NCBI GenBank assembly: GCA_913057205.1
Contig: CAJXNO010000029.1
Coordinates: 1-35,259 of the forward strand
Source of the DNA: an uncultured Flavobacteriales bacterium
GTDB taxonomy: Bacteria > Bacteroidota > Bacteroidia > Flavobacteriales_G > Salibacteraceae
Reading direction: 5' to 3'
Length of the DNA: 35,259 bases
A program made the position numbers and the translations under genes. Of this stretch, positions 1-8,628 are shown in pieces (the first letter of the stretch is position 1; each line of letters opens with the position of its first letter). The notes under the pieces are model-generated. The model saw only the letters and a list, made by a program, of their open reading frames with translations, was not told where the DNA came from and made no database searches.

Positions 1-974
1 CCGTACAAGGTAAGCTCAGGCATCGGTTGCACGGTAGAAGTAAAGCCCAGCAAGCTGTTGTCGCTCGAACCAATTCCGTACTCTACTGGTCGGAAGAAGA
101 TCAACGGATTCAAATAATGAATATCAATGCCTCGGTTGATCACACTGTCTTCGGATTCCCACACCACAGACTCAAAGGCACCGACCTTCCAATAGTCGTT
201 CACCTTCACAGTGAGGTAATGCATGGTGCTGTATTTCCGGTAGGTGGGAAAGAAGCGAGTTGGGTAATCAGAAGACTGATCAAACTGCGCGTAAAGCACC
301 ATGTAGCGCAAGCGCCAGACGTTCACATCCGCTTTCGCGTAGTTGTAATTAGGAGCGGCATCACCAAGAAACATGGAACGATAGCCCTCTCCGATGAAGT
401 GACGCCCCCTACCCGCAAAAAGCTCGAAGTACTGCGAAGGTTTGTACGCCACCACCGCACTCACCTGACTTACTCCGAATGCATCTACCCCTCCAATGTT
501 CTGGTTGGCATATCCCCAACCCGTGAACGTGCGCAGGCTGTCGGTGATCTGAGCCATGTGTGTGTATGGCTGCACAGTTCCCCAAATGCCATCTACGTAG
601 AAGTAAAGCTTGTTCTTGATGCCTCCGCCAATTCCTACGCCGCCCATGGCCTCGAACCCCGTTCTTGCGGCACTGCCTGCCTGATTGAAGCCGGTGAGAT
701 TAAATCGCGGTGTAACCCTCAAGTAGGAAGCGTTTACTCTTTTCAACGGTAGGCGAGCATAAGCCGATGAATCAACATCAGCGTCATTCAGCTGTGATTG
801 AACCGTCCAAAAAGACATCGGACGTACATCGAGGTGTTCACCTTTTCCTGCAGCAACAGCCGCACGCTCCACCTGCCAGTGCGAGGCATGCTCTAAGGTA
901 AACAAGCCTTCCTGCGCGTTGGAGGCAAGCGCAAGGAGGCAAGCTCCGATGATCGTGTAGCGATGCTTTCTCAC
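1..974 (-). CDS. Wzi-like outer-membrane beta-barrel protein (3' end outside window)
   Basis: I translated this by eye; 324 codons are visible before the window edge. It starts with GTG at 974, overlapping the TGA of the upstream transferase gene as GTGA, so it is translationally coupled. The N-terminus (RKHRYTIIGACLLALASNAQ) is a signal peptide with likely cleavage before QEG. The rest has alternating aromatic/polar strands typical of an outer-membrane barrel. It contains GRGRHFIGEGYRSMFLGD, which closely parallels GYGYRSMLLSD in the barrel encoded at 2064-3647, so the two are probably paralogues of the Bacteroidota capsule-assembly Wzi-like family. In Wzi-type proteins the barrel binds or anchors surface polysaccharide; that role here is inferred from the motif and from the polysaccharide operon. 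It is the last visible gene of the gmd-fcl-barrel-transferase-barrel operon. The family name is moderately sure; the exported barrel is well supported. Confidence 0.8.
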   Translation of the reverse strand, partial: MRKHRYTIIGACLLALASNAQEGLFTLEHASHWQVERAAVAAGKGEHLDVRPMSFWTVQSQLNDADVDSSAYARLPLKRVNASYLRVTPRFNLTGFNQAGSAARTGFEAMGGVGIGGGIKNKLYFYVDGIWGTVQPYTHMAQITDSLRTFTGWGYANQNIGGVDAFGVSQVSAVVAYKPSQYFELFAGRGRHFIGEGYRSMFLGDAAPNYNYAKADVNVWRLRYMVLYAQFDQSSDYPTRFFPTYRKYSTMHYLTVKVNDYWKVGAFESVVWESEDSVINRGIDIHYLNPLIFFRPVEYGIGSSDNSLLGFTSTVQPMPELTLY

Positions 975-2062
975 GCCTTTTTCAACTTTTCTTTGCGTTT
1001 CAAACGCAGCATCAAACTTGGGATCTGAGAAAAGACCATTGCGATCAGTGCCGTGATTACAAGCACAATGCTTGGCTCGAATCGAAGGGTGGTGGAGAGC
1101 ATGATCACGAATATGGTGGTGGCATAAATCAAGAGCACCGTTTTGCGGTGACCTAGCCCAAGGTCTAGCATACGGTGATGGATGTGGTTGCGATCTGCTG
1201 AAAAAGGAGAAGTACCCTTTCGAATCCGATAGATAAAGATCCTCAAGGTGTCTGTAAGCGGATACATCAAGGTTGCCATGGCAAACACAGGTTTCGATAG
1301 CACCACAATAGAGGCCGGAAGTTGATCCACATCGTACTCAATGAGCTTGATGGCTAAGATGGAGAGGATCAAGCCAATGGTCAGAGAACCACTGTCGCCC
1401 ATGAAGATCTTGGCGGGAGAAAAGTTGTAGACCAAGAAACCAATCAAGCTTCCTGCGAGCGCAAATGCCAAGACCGCGTACTCGGTTCCGCCTGCCAGGT
1501 AAAACCAAATACCCATCGCCGTGGATGCGATCAAACCTACACCACCCGCTAAGCCATCCACCCCATCGATCAAGTTGATGGCGTTAACGATGGCCGTGTA
1601 CGTTAGAATGCTTAAGAAGATGGAGCCCCACTCTGGCAATTCCTGTACACCAAAGATTCCATACATGCTGGTAATACGGATGTCGCCCATAATAACCAAG
1701 ATGAAGGCAACGATGAGGTGACCGACCAGCTTCTTCACCGGGGCAGTTCCTATGATGTCGTCCTTGATCCCAATGAAGAATAAAAGAATCATCGTAGCAC
1801 CGATGTATTGAAAGTCTTTCAGGGCTCTTCCAAGACCGCGGAGATCACTCATTTCATCGAAGGGAAACCACATAAGGAAAGAAAAGAGCGTTCCTGCAAA
1901 GATGATGATGCCACCGATGGTTGGGATGCGACGAAAATGCTGTTTGCGCTCTTCGATCGGTTCATCCACCAGGCGCTTCAGGTAAGCCACTTTGATCAGA
2001 GCTGGCGTAGAGAGCACAGAGACGATGGTAGCAGTGAGGAGGGCAAGTAGGATATTGAACAT
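971..2062 (-). CDS. wecA: Undecaprenyl-phosphate GlcNAc-1-phosphate transferase-like (WecA/TagO/MraY family)
   Basis: This is a 363-residue polytopic membrane protein of the polyprenyl-phosphate sugar-1-phosphate transferase family, which moves a HexNAc-1-phosphate from UDP-sugar to undecaprenyl phosphate on the cytoplasmic face and starts LPS, capsule or exopolysaccharide units. Visible signatures are the acidic pair in GIKDDIIG (about residues 98-105), NAINLIDGVDGLAGG (about 160-174) with its catalytic acidic residues, FMGDSGSLTIG (about 220) and the C-terminal HIHHR motif in DRNHIHHRMLDLG, which is typical of WecA/TagO rather than MraY. About ten hydrophobic segments are present. The ATG start at 2062 lies one base from the stop of the upstream barrel gene, and the stop overlaps the downstream GTG. 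Substrate choice (GlcNAc or another HexNAc) cannot be read from sequence. Confidence 0.9.
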   Translation of the reverse strand: MFNILLALLTATIVSVLSTPALIKVAYLKRLVDEPIEERKQHFRRIPTIGGIIIFAGTLFSFLMWFPFDEMSDLRGLGRALKDFQYIGATMILLFFIGIKDDIIGTAPVKKLVGHLIVAFILVIMGDIRITSMYGIFGVQELPEWGSIFLSILTYTAIVNAINLIDGVDGLAGGVGLIASTAMGIWFYLAGGTEYAVLAFALAGSLIGFLVYNFSPAKIFMGDSGSLTIGLILSILAIKLIEYDVDQLPASIVVLSKPVFAMATLMYPLTDTLRIFIYRIRKGTSPFSADRNHIHHRMLDLGLGHRKTVLLIYATTIFVIMLSTTLRFEPSIVLVITALIAMVFSQIPSLMLRLKRKEKLKKA

Positions 2063-2063
2063 A

Positions 2064-3647
2064 TCAGAAGTCTAGGTATCGGTTAAAAAGGGCAGTGCGG
2101 AATGCGAGGTAGGTGTACTGTTCATTAAACGTATTGATGGCACCAGCAGCAGTTGGCAACGGCCGCTCTGCAGAGCGATGGATATGTCCTAGCACCACCT
2201 GAGCATTGGAGCGCGGGTTGATGATGAAACCAAGCTCTCCATTGAACCAATGGGTTGAAGCAGCTACCAAGGTTGGGTTCTGATTAAAGCGATGGTATCC
2301 GGACCGAACGAAGAAGTCTCTCCATTGGTAATCCAAGCGCACCAAAAATTCTGTCATTTCTACCAAGAAGGGATGCGCCAAACCGTGGTCATTGTGCTGG
2401 TAGTAGTGCTCGAAGTCGGGATCCACACCGAAGGGTTCATCCAAGATCAATGTTGGATTCTGTTCATCATGGTAATAGGCTCCTTGATCGTTTCCATTCA
2501 GTTCGATGGTTAGGGTGAGGTTCTCCGGTGCACCCTGCCACTTCACACCGATTTGATACGCCACTCCACCAGAATTGCGGTTCCAGGCATATTGACCATA
2601 AACGTCGATGAACTTTGCTGGACGGATGAATCCGTTCAATCCCGTGACTTGATTCAACACACCATCACCAAAGTAAACCAATCCATAGGGGAAGTAGTAC
2701 TCAATGCTGGGTGGATGGTTGTTATCCCGCCAATGCCAGGTGGAGCCATCGAACACACCGATTCCCCACCAGTGCTTCGGTTGGAAATGCAGGTAGGAGA
2801 AGCGAGCTCCCATTCGGCGGAACGAGGCCTCCTTATTATTGTAGTTCACCGGAGCAACGCGCTCCAATCCTTGCAGCACCGCCCAAGTAGTGGTATAGGT
2901 AAGCTTTCCGTTGAGCATGCTCATGTGTGCGCGCAAGAAGGGGTAAGGACTCGAAACATCCGACAGCAGCATGGATCGGTAGCCATAGCCAAGGAACTGT
3001 TTATCATGACCGAACTGTAAGAACGATCGTTCTCCAATCGCATATCCAATATAGCCCGTACCGAGGGTGTAGTCGTAGTCGTAGCTGTCTGAAGTATTGA
3101 AGGGCTTCCAACGACCGAAACCGGGAACACTGCCCCGCTCAGGATCGGTTGGTGCATTGAAATCCCCCCGAGCGGACACGACGCTATCCATGTAATTTGG
3201 GAAGATCGACTGGTTCTCATAAAAACTGGTAGCGAAGAAGAAGCGTTCACCGATCGCACCTTGAAACTCAAAGCCTCGGGTATTGGTAAACCGCCGTCTA
3301 CCTTGATCATCTGACTGTCGAGCCGCTTCAAGATTGAATGCAGCATCGCCATTCAACACGAAGTCTCCTTCACGGACCTGAAAGAGGTGTTCATTCCTGA
3401 GCTTTCGCATCACCCATGATGCATGCTCTTTCCGTTGCCATTGCTTGGTGTCAGCGTCAATAGCATCATCCCGAAATGCGATGGATACACGATAGGGCGC
3501 AAAAGCAGTGACCACAGGTTCTTCAGCTCTACGAAGATCCTCCTCAAGTAGGTTGCGCTGTTGCACGTTCAATGGACTCAGGGCCACTTGCGCATGAAGC
3601 AAACCATGCAGCAAAATAAAGGTGAGAAAGAGAATGACCCCACGCAT
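2064..3647 (-). CDS. Wzi-like outer-membrane beta-barrel protein
   Basis: About 527 residues. The start is either ATG at 3647 (MRGVILFLTFILLHGLLHAQ) or GTG two codons upstream at 3653; I prefer ATG. The first 20 residues form a clear signal peptide ending in HAQ. The mature part is rich in aromatic alternating strands with short glycine/asparagine turns and ends in F (RYLDF), as outer-membrane barrels do. The segment QFGHDKQFLGYGYRSMLLSD contains the G-x-GYRS-x-LL-x-D core that Wzi-type capsule-assembly barrels carry, and it matches the barrel at 1-974. It lies between fcl (10 bases upstream) and the WecA-like gene (1 base downstream), so it is co-transcribed with polysaccharide enzymes. A role in surface retention or export of the polymer is inferred. 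Similar barrels are often annotated simply as hypothetical or gliding-associated. Confidence 0.82.
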   Translation of the reverse strand: MRGVILFLTFILLHGLLHAQVALSPLNVQQRNLLEEDLRRAEEPVVTAFAPYRVSIAFRDDAIDADTKQWQRKEHASWVMRKLRNEHLFQVREGDFVLNGDAAFNLEAARQSDDQGRRRFTNTRGFEFQGAIGERFFFATSFYENQSIFPNYMDSVVSARGDFNAPTDPERGSVPGFGRWKPFNTSDSYDYDYTLGTGYIGYAIGERSFLQFGHDKQFLGYGYRSMLLSDVSSPYPFLRAHMSMLNGKLTYTTTWAVLQGLERVAPVNYNNKEASFRRMGARFSYLHFQPKHWWGIGVFDGSTWHWRDNNHPPSIEYYFPYGLVYFGDGVLNQVTGLNGFIRPAKFIDVYGQYAWNRNSGGVAYQIGVKWQGAPENLTLTIELNGNDQGAYYHDEQNPTLILDEPFGVDPDFEHYYQHNDHGLAHPFLVEMTEFLVRLDYQWRDFFVRSGYHRFNQNPTLVAASTHWFNGELGFIINPRSNAQVVLGHIHRSAERPLPTAAGAINTFNEQYTYLAFRTALFNRYLDF

Positions 3648-3657
3648 ATTCACGAAG

Positions 3658-4602
3658 TTACGCTGATTCGTTGAACAGCGGCGAATCCTTCATCTCTTGA
3701 TACACCCGCCTTACACCGGTAGGGAGATCAATGCTCGCCTTCCATCCGTGTGATGCCAACAGCGATACATCCATCAGTTTACGTGGCGTACCATCAGGCT
3801 TGGAGGTATCGAAAACGAGCTCACCATCGAAGCCAACGACATCCGCAACCAGATCTGCAAGCTCACGAATGGAAACGTCGGTTCCAGTACCAACGTTTAC
3901 AAAGCCACGCTCATCGTAGTTTTGCATCAAGTACATACAGGCATCCGCCAGATCGTCTACGTGTAAAAACTCTCTTCGCGGCGTACCCGTGCCCCATATT
4001 TCTACCTGGGCTTGACCGGTGGTCTTCGCCGTATGGAACTTTCGTAGTAAAGCTGGTAGCACGTGTGAGTTCTTCAGGTCATAATTATCGTTTGGACCAT
4101 AGAGGTTGGTGGGCATGGCTGAGATGAAATTGCAACCATACTGATCTCTGAATGCCTCAGCCACTTTTATACCAGCAATCTTCGCGATGGCATAGGGCTC
4201 ATTGGTCGACTCCAAATAGCCCTCAAGCAAGTAGGCTTCTTTGAGCGGTTGTGGAGCCAACTTAGGATAGATACAGCTCGAACCGAGGAACAACATCTTT
4301 TCTACGCCAAAGGTGTGAGAAGCCTTCGTAATGTTTGCCTCGATCATGAGGTTATCGTAGATGAAATCTGCACGATAGGTATTGTTTGCTACGATACCGC
4401 CCACCTTGGCTGCCGCCATGAAAACGTGTGTAGGACGTTCTGCCTCAAAAAAAGCTTGCACTTGAGCTTGATCGCGTAAATCTAACTCGGCAGACCTTCG
4501 GGTGATGATATTGGTGTAGCCGTCTTGCTCTAGTCTACGAACAATGGCAGAACCCACCATTCCGCGATGACCAGCTACGTATATGCGTGCGTCTTTTTGC
4601 AT
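3658..4602 (-). CDS. fcl: GDP-L-fucose synthase
   Basis: This is a 314-residue NADPH-dependent epimerase/reductase of the extended SDR family. It converts GDP-4-keto-6-deoxy-D-mannose to GDP-L-fucose, the second and last step of the de novo GDP-fucose pathway. The N-terminal Rossmann motif is VAGHRGMVGSAI (about residues 9-20). The catalytic Ser-Tyr-Lys set is seen as FLGSSCIYP (about 104-112) and the YxxxK in EPYAIAKIAGIK (about 135-146). The NLYGPNDNYD and RREFLHVDDLADA segments are typical of GDP-fucose synthases. Length matches the family. ATG start at 4602 is two bases from the gmd stop, so the two sequential enzymes are co-expressed. The fucose product presumably feeds the polymer made with the downstream transferase. 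Confidence 0.96.
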   Translation of the reverse strand: MQKDARIYVAGHRGMVGSAIVRRLEQDGYTNIITRRSAELDLRDQAQVQAFFEAERPTHVFMAAAKVGGIVANNTYRADFIYDNLMIEANITKASHTFGVEKMLFLGSSCIYPKLAPQPLKEAYLLEGYLESTNEPYAIAKIAGIKVAEAFRDQYGCNFISAMPTNLYGPNDNYDLKNSHVLPALLRKFHTAKTTGQAQVEIWGTGTPRREFLHVDDLADACMYLMQNYDERGFVNVGTGTDVSIRELADLVADVVGFDGELVFDTSKPDGTPRKLMDVSLLASHGWKASIDLPTGVRRVYQEMKDSPLFNESA

Positions 4603-4604
4603 CC

Positions 4605-5693
4605 CTACTCGTGGCTTTGAACCACCTCGTGTCCACCTTCCATCAAGTACTTATCTCGACTGAAGCGATCCAGGTCAGAGCGCACCATTTCCTGACACAG
4701 CTGCTCTACGGAGCGCTTCGGCTCCCAGCCCAATTGCTCTTTTGCCTTGGTGGCATCGCCGATCAGCAGGTCTACTTCGGTCGGACGGAAATAGCTTGGA
4801 TCCACCTCTACCACAACCTCTCCTGTGGCTTGATCGATGCCCTTCTCATCTACGCCTTCTCCTTCCCATTGGAGGGTGACACCTGCTTCTTTGAACGACA
4901 TTTCAACGAACGCACGCACAGTGATCGTTTTGCCCGTTGCCAGCACGTAGTCTTCCGGTGTGTCTTGCTGCAGCATCAACCACATGCCTTCCACGTAGTC
5001 TTGTGCGTGACCCCAATCGCGCTTGGCATCCAAGTTACCCAAGAAGAGTTTCTTCTGTAAACCGAGCTTATACTTGGCTGCAGCACGGGTAATCTTTCGG
5101 GTCACAAAGGTTTCACCTCGTAAGGGGGATTCATGGTTGAATAGAATTCCGTTGCAAGCGAAAATGTTGTAGGCTTCGCGGTAGTTCTTACAAATCCAGA
5201 ATGCATAAAGCTTGGCAACACCGTAGGGACTTCGTGGATAGAATGGGGTGTTTTCTGTTTGTGGAATCTCCTGCACCTTTCCGTAGAGTTCTGAGGTGGA
5301 AGCCTGGTAAAACTTCGTCTTCTCTACGCGATCGAGGATGCGGATCGCTTCCAAGATGCGCAGGGTGCCGAGTGCATCGGAGTTGGCGGTATACTCTGGA
5401 GTTTCAAAGGAAACCTTCACATGGCTTTGTGCGGCGAGGTTGTAGATCTCATCGGGTTGGGTCTCTTGGATGATCCGGATGAGGTTGGTACTATCGGTTA
5501 GATCACCATAGTGCAGTTTGAACCGAAGGTCTTTCTCATGTGGATCCTGATAGAGGTGATCAATCCGCTCAGTATTGAAAAGGCTGCTCCTACGTTTAAT
5601 GCCGTGAACGATATAACCTTTCTTCAATAGGAATTCGGCAAGGTACGCTCCATCCTGCCCCGTTATTCCCGTAATCAATGCAACTTTCGCCAT
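4605..5693 (-). CDS. gmd: GDP-mannose 4,6-dehydratase
   Basis: This is a 362-residue NADP-dependent SDR dehydratase that makes GDP-4-keto-6-deoxy-D-mannose from GDP-D-mannose, the first step to GDP-L-fucose and related deoxysugars. The N-terminal [16 protein letters not shown] motif (about residues 8-23) and the [15 protein letters not shown] segment are characteristic of Gmd. The active site is visible as STSELYG with the downstream YGVAKLYA YxxxK pair. Length is normal. It is the first gene of the minus-strand surface-polysaccharide operon, with a near-consensus -7 box only five bases before the ATG at 5693. About 30 bases separate that start from the truncated TolC-like reading frame on the opposite strand, so a rearrangement breakpoint lies right at the operon head. 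Confidence 0.97.
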   Translation of the reverse strand: MAKVALITGITGQDGAYLAEFLLKKGYIVHGIKRRSSLFNTERIDHLYQDPHEKDLRFKLHYGDLTDSTNLIRIIQETQPDEIYNLAAQSHVKVSFETPEYTANSDALGTLRILEAIRILDRVEKTKFYQASTSELYGKVQEIPQTENTPFYPRSPYGVAKLYAFWICKNYREAYNIFACNGILFNHESPLRGETFVTRKITRAAAKYKLGLQKKLFLGNLDAKRDWGHAQDYVEGMWLMLQQDTPEDYVLATGKTITVRAFVEMSFKEAGVTLQWEGEGVDEKGIDQATGEVVVEVDPSYFRPTEVDLLIGDATKAKEQLGWEPKRSVEQLCQEMVRSDLDRFSRDKYLMEGGHEVVQSHE

Positions 5694-5698
5694 GGGTG

Positions 5699-5706
5699 CG
5701 AAGGTA
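5699..5706 (-). promoter_or_regulatory. Candidate -7 box before gmd
   Basis: On the minus strand this reads TACCTTCG, one mismatch from the Bacteroidota -7 consensus TAnnTTTG. It ends five bases before the gmd ATG, so transcription from it would give a nearly leaderless message. No convincing -33 TTG element was seen. Confidence 0.3.
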
Positions 5707-5726
5707 GGCGTTCGTTAGAATTTTGA

Positions 5727-6218
5727 ATCGATAAAAGCGTCTTTGGCAGCTACGGCCTCACGCAAAGCGCTCCCACCTTCGATGCGGTGTATGACAATCC
5801 GGTTGACCGTGAGTTGATTGTTGTGGAGTTGGATGTGCCGCTGTATCAATTTGGGTTCAACCGATCCCGAACGGAACGCGCGAAAACGGAGCAATTGATC
5901 ATCGAGGATCAGATCACCTTAGAGCAGATCGCCTTGGAGCAAACCCTCTTTGAGCGGATCAGCAACTTCACCTTGCTTCAAGAACAGGTGAAGAACACCA
6001 AACGAGCAGACGAAGTGGCGAACAAGGGGTATCAAGTGACCCGTCAGCGGTTCATGATCGGAAAGATCGACCTTCTCGAGCTGAACCAAGCGGTATCTCA
6101 GAAAACTGCAGCACGCATTGCCTACATCAACGCCCTGCGCGATTACTGTACCGCCTACTTTGAAATCAGAAAGCTGACACACTTTGATTTTGTGAACAAC
6201 AAAGAGATCCAGCCGTGA
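5727..6218 (+). pseudogene. 3' remnant of a TolC-family outer-membrane efflux protein gene
   Basis: The frame is open from 5727, just after a TGA at 5724, to the TGA ending at 6218. It encodes about 163 residues with no start or signal peptide at its head; the first possible start is a GTG at 5787. The open part upstream of that GTG (FGSYGLTQSAPTFDAVYDNP) and VVELDVPLYQFGFNRSR resemble the second-half barrel strand of Bacteroidota TolC-like efflux proteins. They are followed by the usual long helical hairpin (coiled-coil residues with NTKRADEVANKGYQVTRQRF and the G-K-I-D-L-LELNQA motif). A normal family member has about 430-500 residues, so the first two thirds are missing; the gmd start lies where they should be. 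The end overlaps the ABC ATPase start as GTGA, so this tail is native to that operon. Without a signal peptide it cannot act as an outer-membrane channel. Confidence 0.8.
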
Positions 6219-6913
6219 AGCAAGATGCCGTCCTCATATTGAAAGACATCGGGAAGACCTACTTCAGCGGCAGCTTGAGCGTTGAGGTACTGAAGCACTT
6301 ATCCTTCGAAATCTATCGTGGTCAATTCTTGGCATTGATGGGGCCTTCGGGCTCGGGAAAGTCGACATTGATGAACATTCTAGGATGCTTGGATAGTCCA
6401 ACCACAGGAAGCTACATCTTGAACGGACTTGACGTAAGTGAAGCAGACGATGCACGCTTGGCGGATATTCGGAACACCCAGATCGGCTTTATTTTTCAGA
6501 CCTTCAATCTACTGCCTCGCTACTCTGCGCTGGAGAATGTGGCCTTGCCGTTGATCTACGCGGGCAAGGACAAGGCACAACGCGAAGAACGGGCGATGCA
6601 AGTATTGGAGCGCGTGAAACTAGGCGACCGCTGGCACCACAAACCGAACGAATTGTCGGGTGGTCAGCGCCAACGGGTAGCGATCGCACGGGCATTGGTG
6701 AATGATCCGGCCATTATTCTTGCGGATGAGCCTACAGGAAACCTCGATTCAAAGACATCTGTAGAAATCTTGAACCTTTTTGACGAATTGCACGCCGCTG
6801 GGAATACCATCATCATGGTGACCCACGAAGAAGATGTGGCGGCACGCGCCGAGAAGATCATTCGCATGCGATGGTCAGATCGAGTAGAAGGAAAGGTACT
6901 TACTGTACGATGA
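6215..6913 (+). CDS. ABC transporter ATP-binding protein, MacB/LolD type
   Basis: A 232-residue nucleotide-binding subunit that would power export or lipoprotein/periplasmic cargo handling with FtsX/MacB-type permeases. Motifs are in order: Walker [10 protein letters not shown] (about residues 44-52), Q-loop [18 protein letters not shown] (about 91-108), signature [15 protein letters not shown] (about 148-162), Walker [14 protein letters not shown] and the switch His in IIMVTHEED. The [20 protein letters not shown] stretch is typical of the MacB/LolD branch. The GTG start overlaps the TGA of the TolC-like remnant, so the pair came from one efflux operon. No permease or HlyD-type adaptor is adjacent, because the next gene, cysQ, is convergent. 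The ATPase may therefore be an orphan left by the rearrangement that cut the TolC gene. Its 3' end overlaps cysQ by 14 bases. Confidence 0.93.
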   Translation: MKQDAVLILKDIGKTYFSGSLSVEVLKHLSFEIYRGQFLALMGPSGSGKSTLMNILGCLDSPTTGSYILNGLDVSEADDARLADIRNTQIGFIFQTFNLLPRYSALENVALPLIYAGKDKAQREERAMQVLERVKLGDRWHHKPNELSGGQRQRVAIARALVNDPAIILADEPTGNLDSKTSVEILNLFDELHAAGNTIIMVTHEEDVAARAEKIIRMRWSDRVEGKVLTVR

Positions 6914-7682
6914 ACCAGTGGTTCAGGAGGTCTTCTTTATTGTAGCGCATCTCCTCACCGGTTTGGTGGTCGATCAATTGCTTACCTGCAGCTTTCGCGA
7001 TGGCATGACCTGCACCCGTATCCCACTCCATGGTGGGACCGAAGCGTGGGTAGATGTCGGCCTTCCCTTCAGCTACCAAACAGATCTTTAGACTCGAACC
7101 CATGGAAGCGAAATCGATGCTTCCTTTTTCCTTCTTTAGCTCATCTACAAAATCCTGGGTCTCGGGACTGAAGTGGCTTCTGCTGGCTACCACGATATAA
7201 GGTTCAGCCGGTTTCTTCACCGGAATGGTAGACTTCTTTGCATATACCTCCTCTGCCCGTGTATCCGGGGTAACCTCATCGGCCACCCAAGCTTCTTGGC
7301 CAACGTTTCCGACAAATAGCTTCTTCAGCACAGGTGCATAGATGATCCCGTAGGTTGGCAAGCCATCCTCGATCAATGCGATGTTGACGGTAAACTCGCC
7401 ATTCTTCTTTACGAATTCCTTGGTACCATCCAATGGATCTACCAGCCAGAACTGCTTCCACGCTGAGCGCTCTGCGTAGTCCAAGTGTTTCCCCTCCTCA
7501 CTAAGTACGGGTAAGTCGGTCTTTTCCAAATATCGCATGATGGCCTCGTGGCTGCGCTTGTCTGCTTCGGTGAGCGGACTGTTGTCTTCTTTGTTTTCTA
7601 CCTCAAAATCCCTAGCGTAAACCTCCAGGATCTCCTTTCCGGCCTCCAGCGAGGCTTCGATCAATAACGTTTCAAATTTCAT
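6900..7682 (-). CDS. cysQ: 3'(2'),5'-bisphosphate nucleotidase
   Basis: A 260-residue member of the inositol monophosphatase/Li+-sensitive phosphatase superfamily. CysQ hydrolyses 3'-phosphoadenosine 5'-phosphate (PAP), the by-product of PAPS-using sulfotransferases and PAPS reductase, to AMP. The metal-site motifs are visible: LSEEGK (about residues 60-65) and [12 protein letters not shown] (about 79-90), with the C-terminal motif [16 protein letters not shown] chose the ATG at 7682 ([15 protein letters not shown]) because the open frame upstream is unlike the family and runs into the preceding gene. A candidate -7 box lies just before it. CysC, CysD and CysN, which make PAPS, are encoded 4 kb away, so the window carries both synthesis and by-product removal. 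SuhB-type inositol phosphatase is the alternative, but the length and the motif spacing fit CysQ. Confidence 0.93.
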   Translation of the reverse strand: MKFETLLIEASLEAGKEILEVYARDFEVENKEDNSPLTEADKRSHEAIMRYLEKTDLPVLSEEGKHLDYAERSAWKQFWLVDPLDGTKEFVKKNGEFTVNIALIEDGLPTYGIIYAPVLKKLFVGNVGQEAWVADEVTPDTRAEEVYAKKSTIPVKKPAEPYIVVASRSHFSPETQDFVDELKKEKGSIDFASMGSSLKICLVAEGKADIYPRFGPTMEWDTGAGHAIAKAAGKQLIDHQTGEEMRYNKEDLLNHWFIVQ

Positions 7683-7687
7683 GGCTG

Positions 7688-7695
7688 CAAGTTTA
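7688..7695 (-). promoter_or_regulatory. Candidate -7 box before cysQ
   Basis: On the minus strand this reads TAAACTTG, one mismatch from TAnnTTTG, ending five bases before the cysQ ATG at 7682. It lies in the 26-base gap after the upstream aldehyde dehydrogenase stop, so cysQ may have its own leaderless transcript. Confidence 0.3.
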
Positions 7696-7708
7696 TTGAA
7701 TTGAGGCG

Positions 7709-8575
7709 TTAATAGCCTCCTCCACCAGAAGCACCGGTTTGGATGGGATGCCAGGTTGTCTTCACCTCTTGTGCATCGAGGATGTGGTAGGGAGAAGCCG
7801 CCGACCATTTCCCGGTCCAATCAAGCATCCGCTTGATGTTGGTGGTTGCAGAAAGCTTGTGATCGGTAGACAATGCGCGGGCGTATACCAAGGCATTGAT
7901 GTCCATGTGCGATGTGAAATGCGGAGCAAGTTCATCGAGCTTACCGGTTAGGATATTGATCACTCCGCCAGGTACATCAGAGTTCTGAATGACCTCTGCG
8001 AAGCTGATAGCGACAGGAGCTTGTTGCTCAGATGCCAGCACCACCACGGTATTTCCTCCGGTAATCAACGGGGCCACGGTGGAGACAAACCCAAGGAGTC
8101 CTTGCTCTTCCGGAGCGATGACACCGACCACGCCCGTAGGCTCATAAACAGAAAAATTGAAATGCGCGCTGGCGGTGGGGTTCACGGAGCTGAACAATGC
8201 GGTGTACTTATCCGCCCACCCTGCGTAGTAGACCAGGCGATCGATGGCTTCATCGACCTCTGTGGTGGCGGCTTTCTTGTTGATTCCCAACAGGATCAAT
8301 TCTTCGATGAAGGAGGTCCTGCGCGACTCGAGCATTTCTGCTAAACGGTAAAGGATCTGAGAACGATTGTAGGCGGTCTTATTGGCCCATCCAGACTGAG
8401 CTTTGCGTGCGGCTACTACAGCGTTACGAAGGTCCTTCCGGGATGCGAGGCACAAGTTGGCAAAGAGCTCACCCTTGGAGTTCTGCAATTCATAGAAGCG
8501 CCCAGACTCCGTCCGAGGAAAGGTTCCACCGATGAAGAGCTTGTAGGTCTTTTGTATGTTTAGTCTTGTTGTCAT
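7709..8575 (-). CDS. Truncated, non-catalytic aldehyde dehydrogenase-fold protein (ALDH16 second-domain-like)
   Basis: A 288-residue protein matching only the NAD-binding half of the ALDH fold (YKLFIGGTFPRTESGRFYEL at the start, then VYEPTGVVGVIAPEEQGLLG and PLITGGNTVVVLASEQQAP). The catalytic Asn of the usual PWN motif is replaced (APEEQG). The LELGG general-base region and the GQ-C-A-SR nucleophile region are absent, and the only Cys is near residue 42. The C-terminus (KTTWHPIQTGASGGGGY) looks natural, not frameshifted. Together with the full ALDH upstream (482 residues) the pair equals the size and order of ALDH16, a two-domain enzyme whose second ALDH domain is truncated and inactive; deoC upstream strengthens this. 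I infer it forms a structural partner for the catalytic subunit. The gene is now separated from its partner by an inserted element. ALDH16 assignment is inference; the ALDH fold and lack of active-site residues are seen. Confidence 0.85.
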   Translation of the reverse strand: MTTRLNIQKTYKLFIGGTFPRTESGRFYELQNSKGELFANLCLASRKDLRNAVVAARKAQSGWANKTAYNRSQILYRLAEMLESRRTSFIEELILLGINKKAATTEVDEAIDRLVYYAGWADKYTALFSSVNPTASAHFNFSVYEPTGVVGVIAPEEQGLLGFVSTVAPLITGGNTVVVLASEQQAPVAISFAEVIQNSDVPGGVINILTGKLDELAPHFTSHMDINALVYARALSTDHKLSATTNIKRMLDWTGKWSAASPYHILDAQEVKTTWHPIQTGASGGGGY

Positions 8576-8591
8576 AGTTGTTTGTTTTTAA

Positions 8592-8628
8592 CCGCAGAGT
8601 ACGCGGAGGTTTCGCAGAGTGCGCGGAG
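8592..8628 (+). repeat. Left inverted repeat of the GxxExxY element
   Basis: It contains two tandem 16-base boxes, CGCAGAGTACGCGGAG (8593-8608) and CGCAGAGTGCGCGGAG (8613-8628), separated by four bases. They differ at one position and repeat with a 20-base period. The second box directly abuts the TAA stop (8631-8629) of the GxxExxY gene. Confidence 0.85.

Noticed and set aside
27-752. 241-codon plus-strand open frame at the window start
   Set aside because: The opposite strand carries a coherent signal-peptide plus beta-barrel frame with the GYRS motif; the plus frame has no family-like motifs.
6895-6915. The 14-base 3' overlap of the ABC ATPase and cysQ as a regulatory antisense feature
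   Set aside because: Short convergent overlaps are common in compact genomes (another lies at 32264-32267); nothing else points to regulation.
7683-7820. Upstream extension of cysQ to 306 codons
   Set aside because: The extra residues are unlike the family and overlap the preceding aldehyde dehydrogenase gene; ATG 7682 gives the standard N-terminus.
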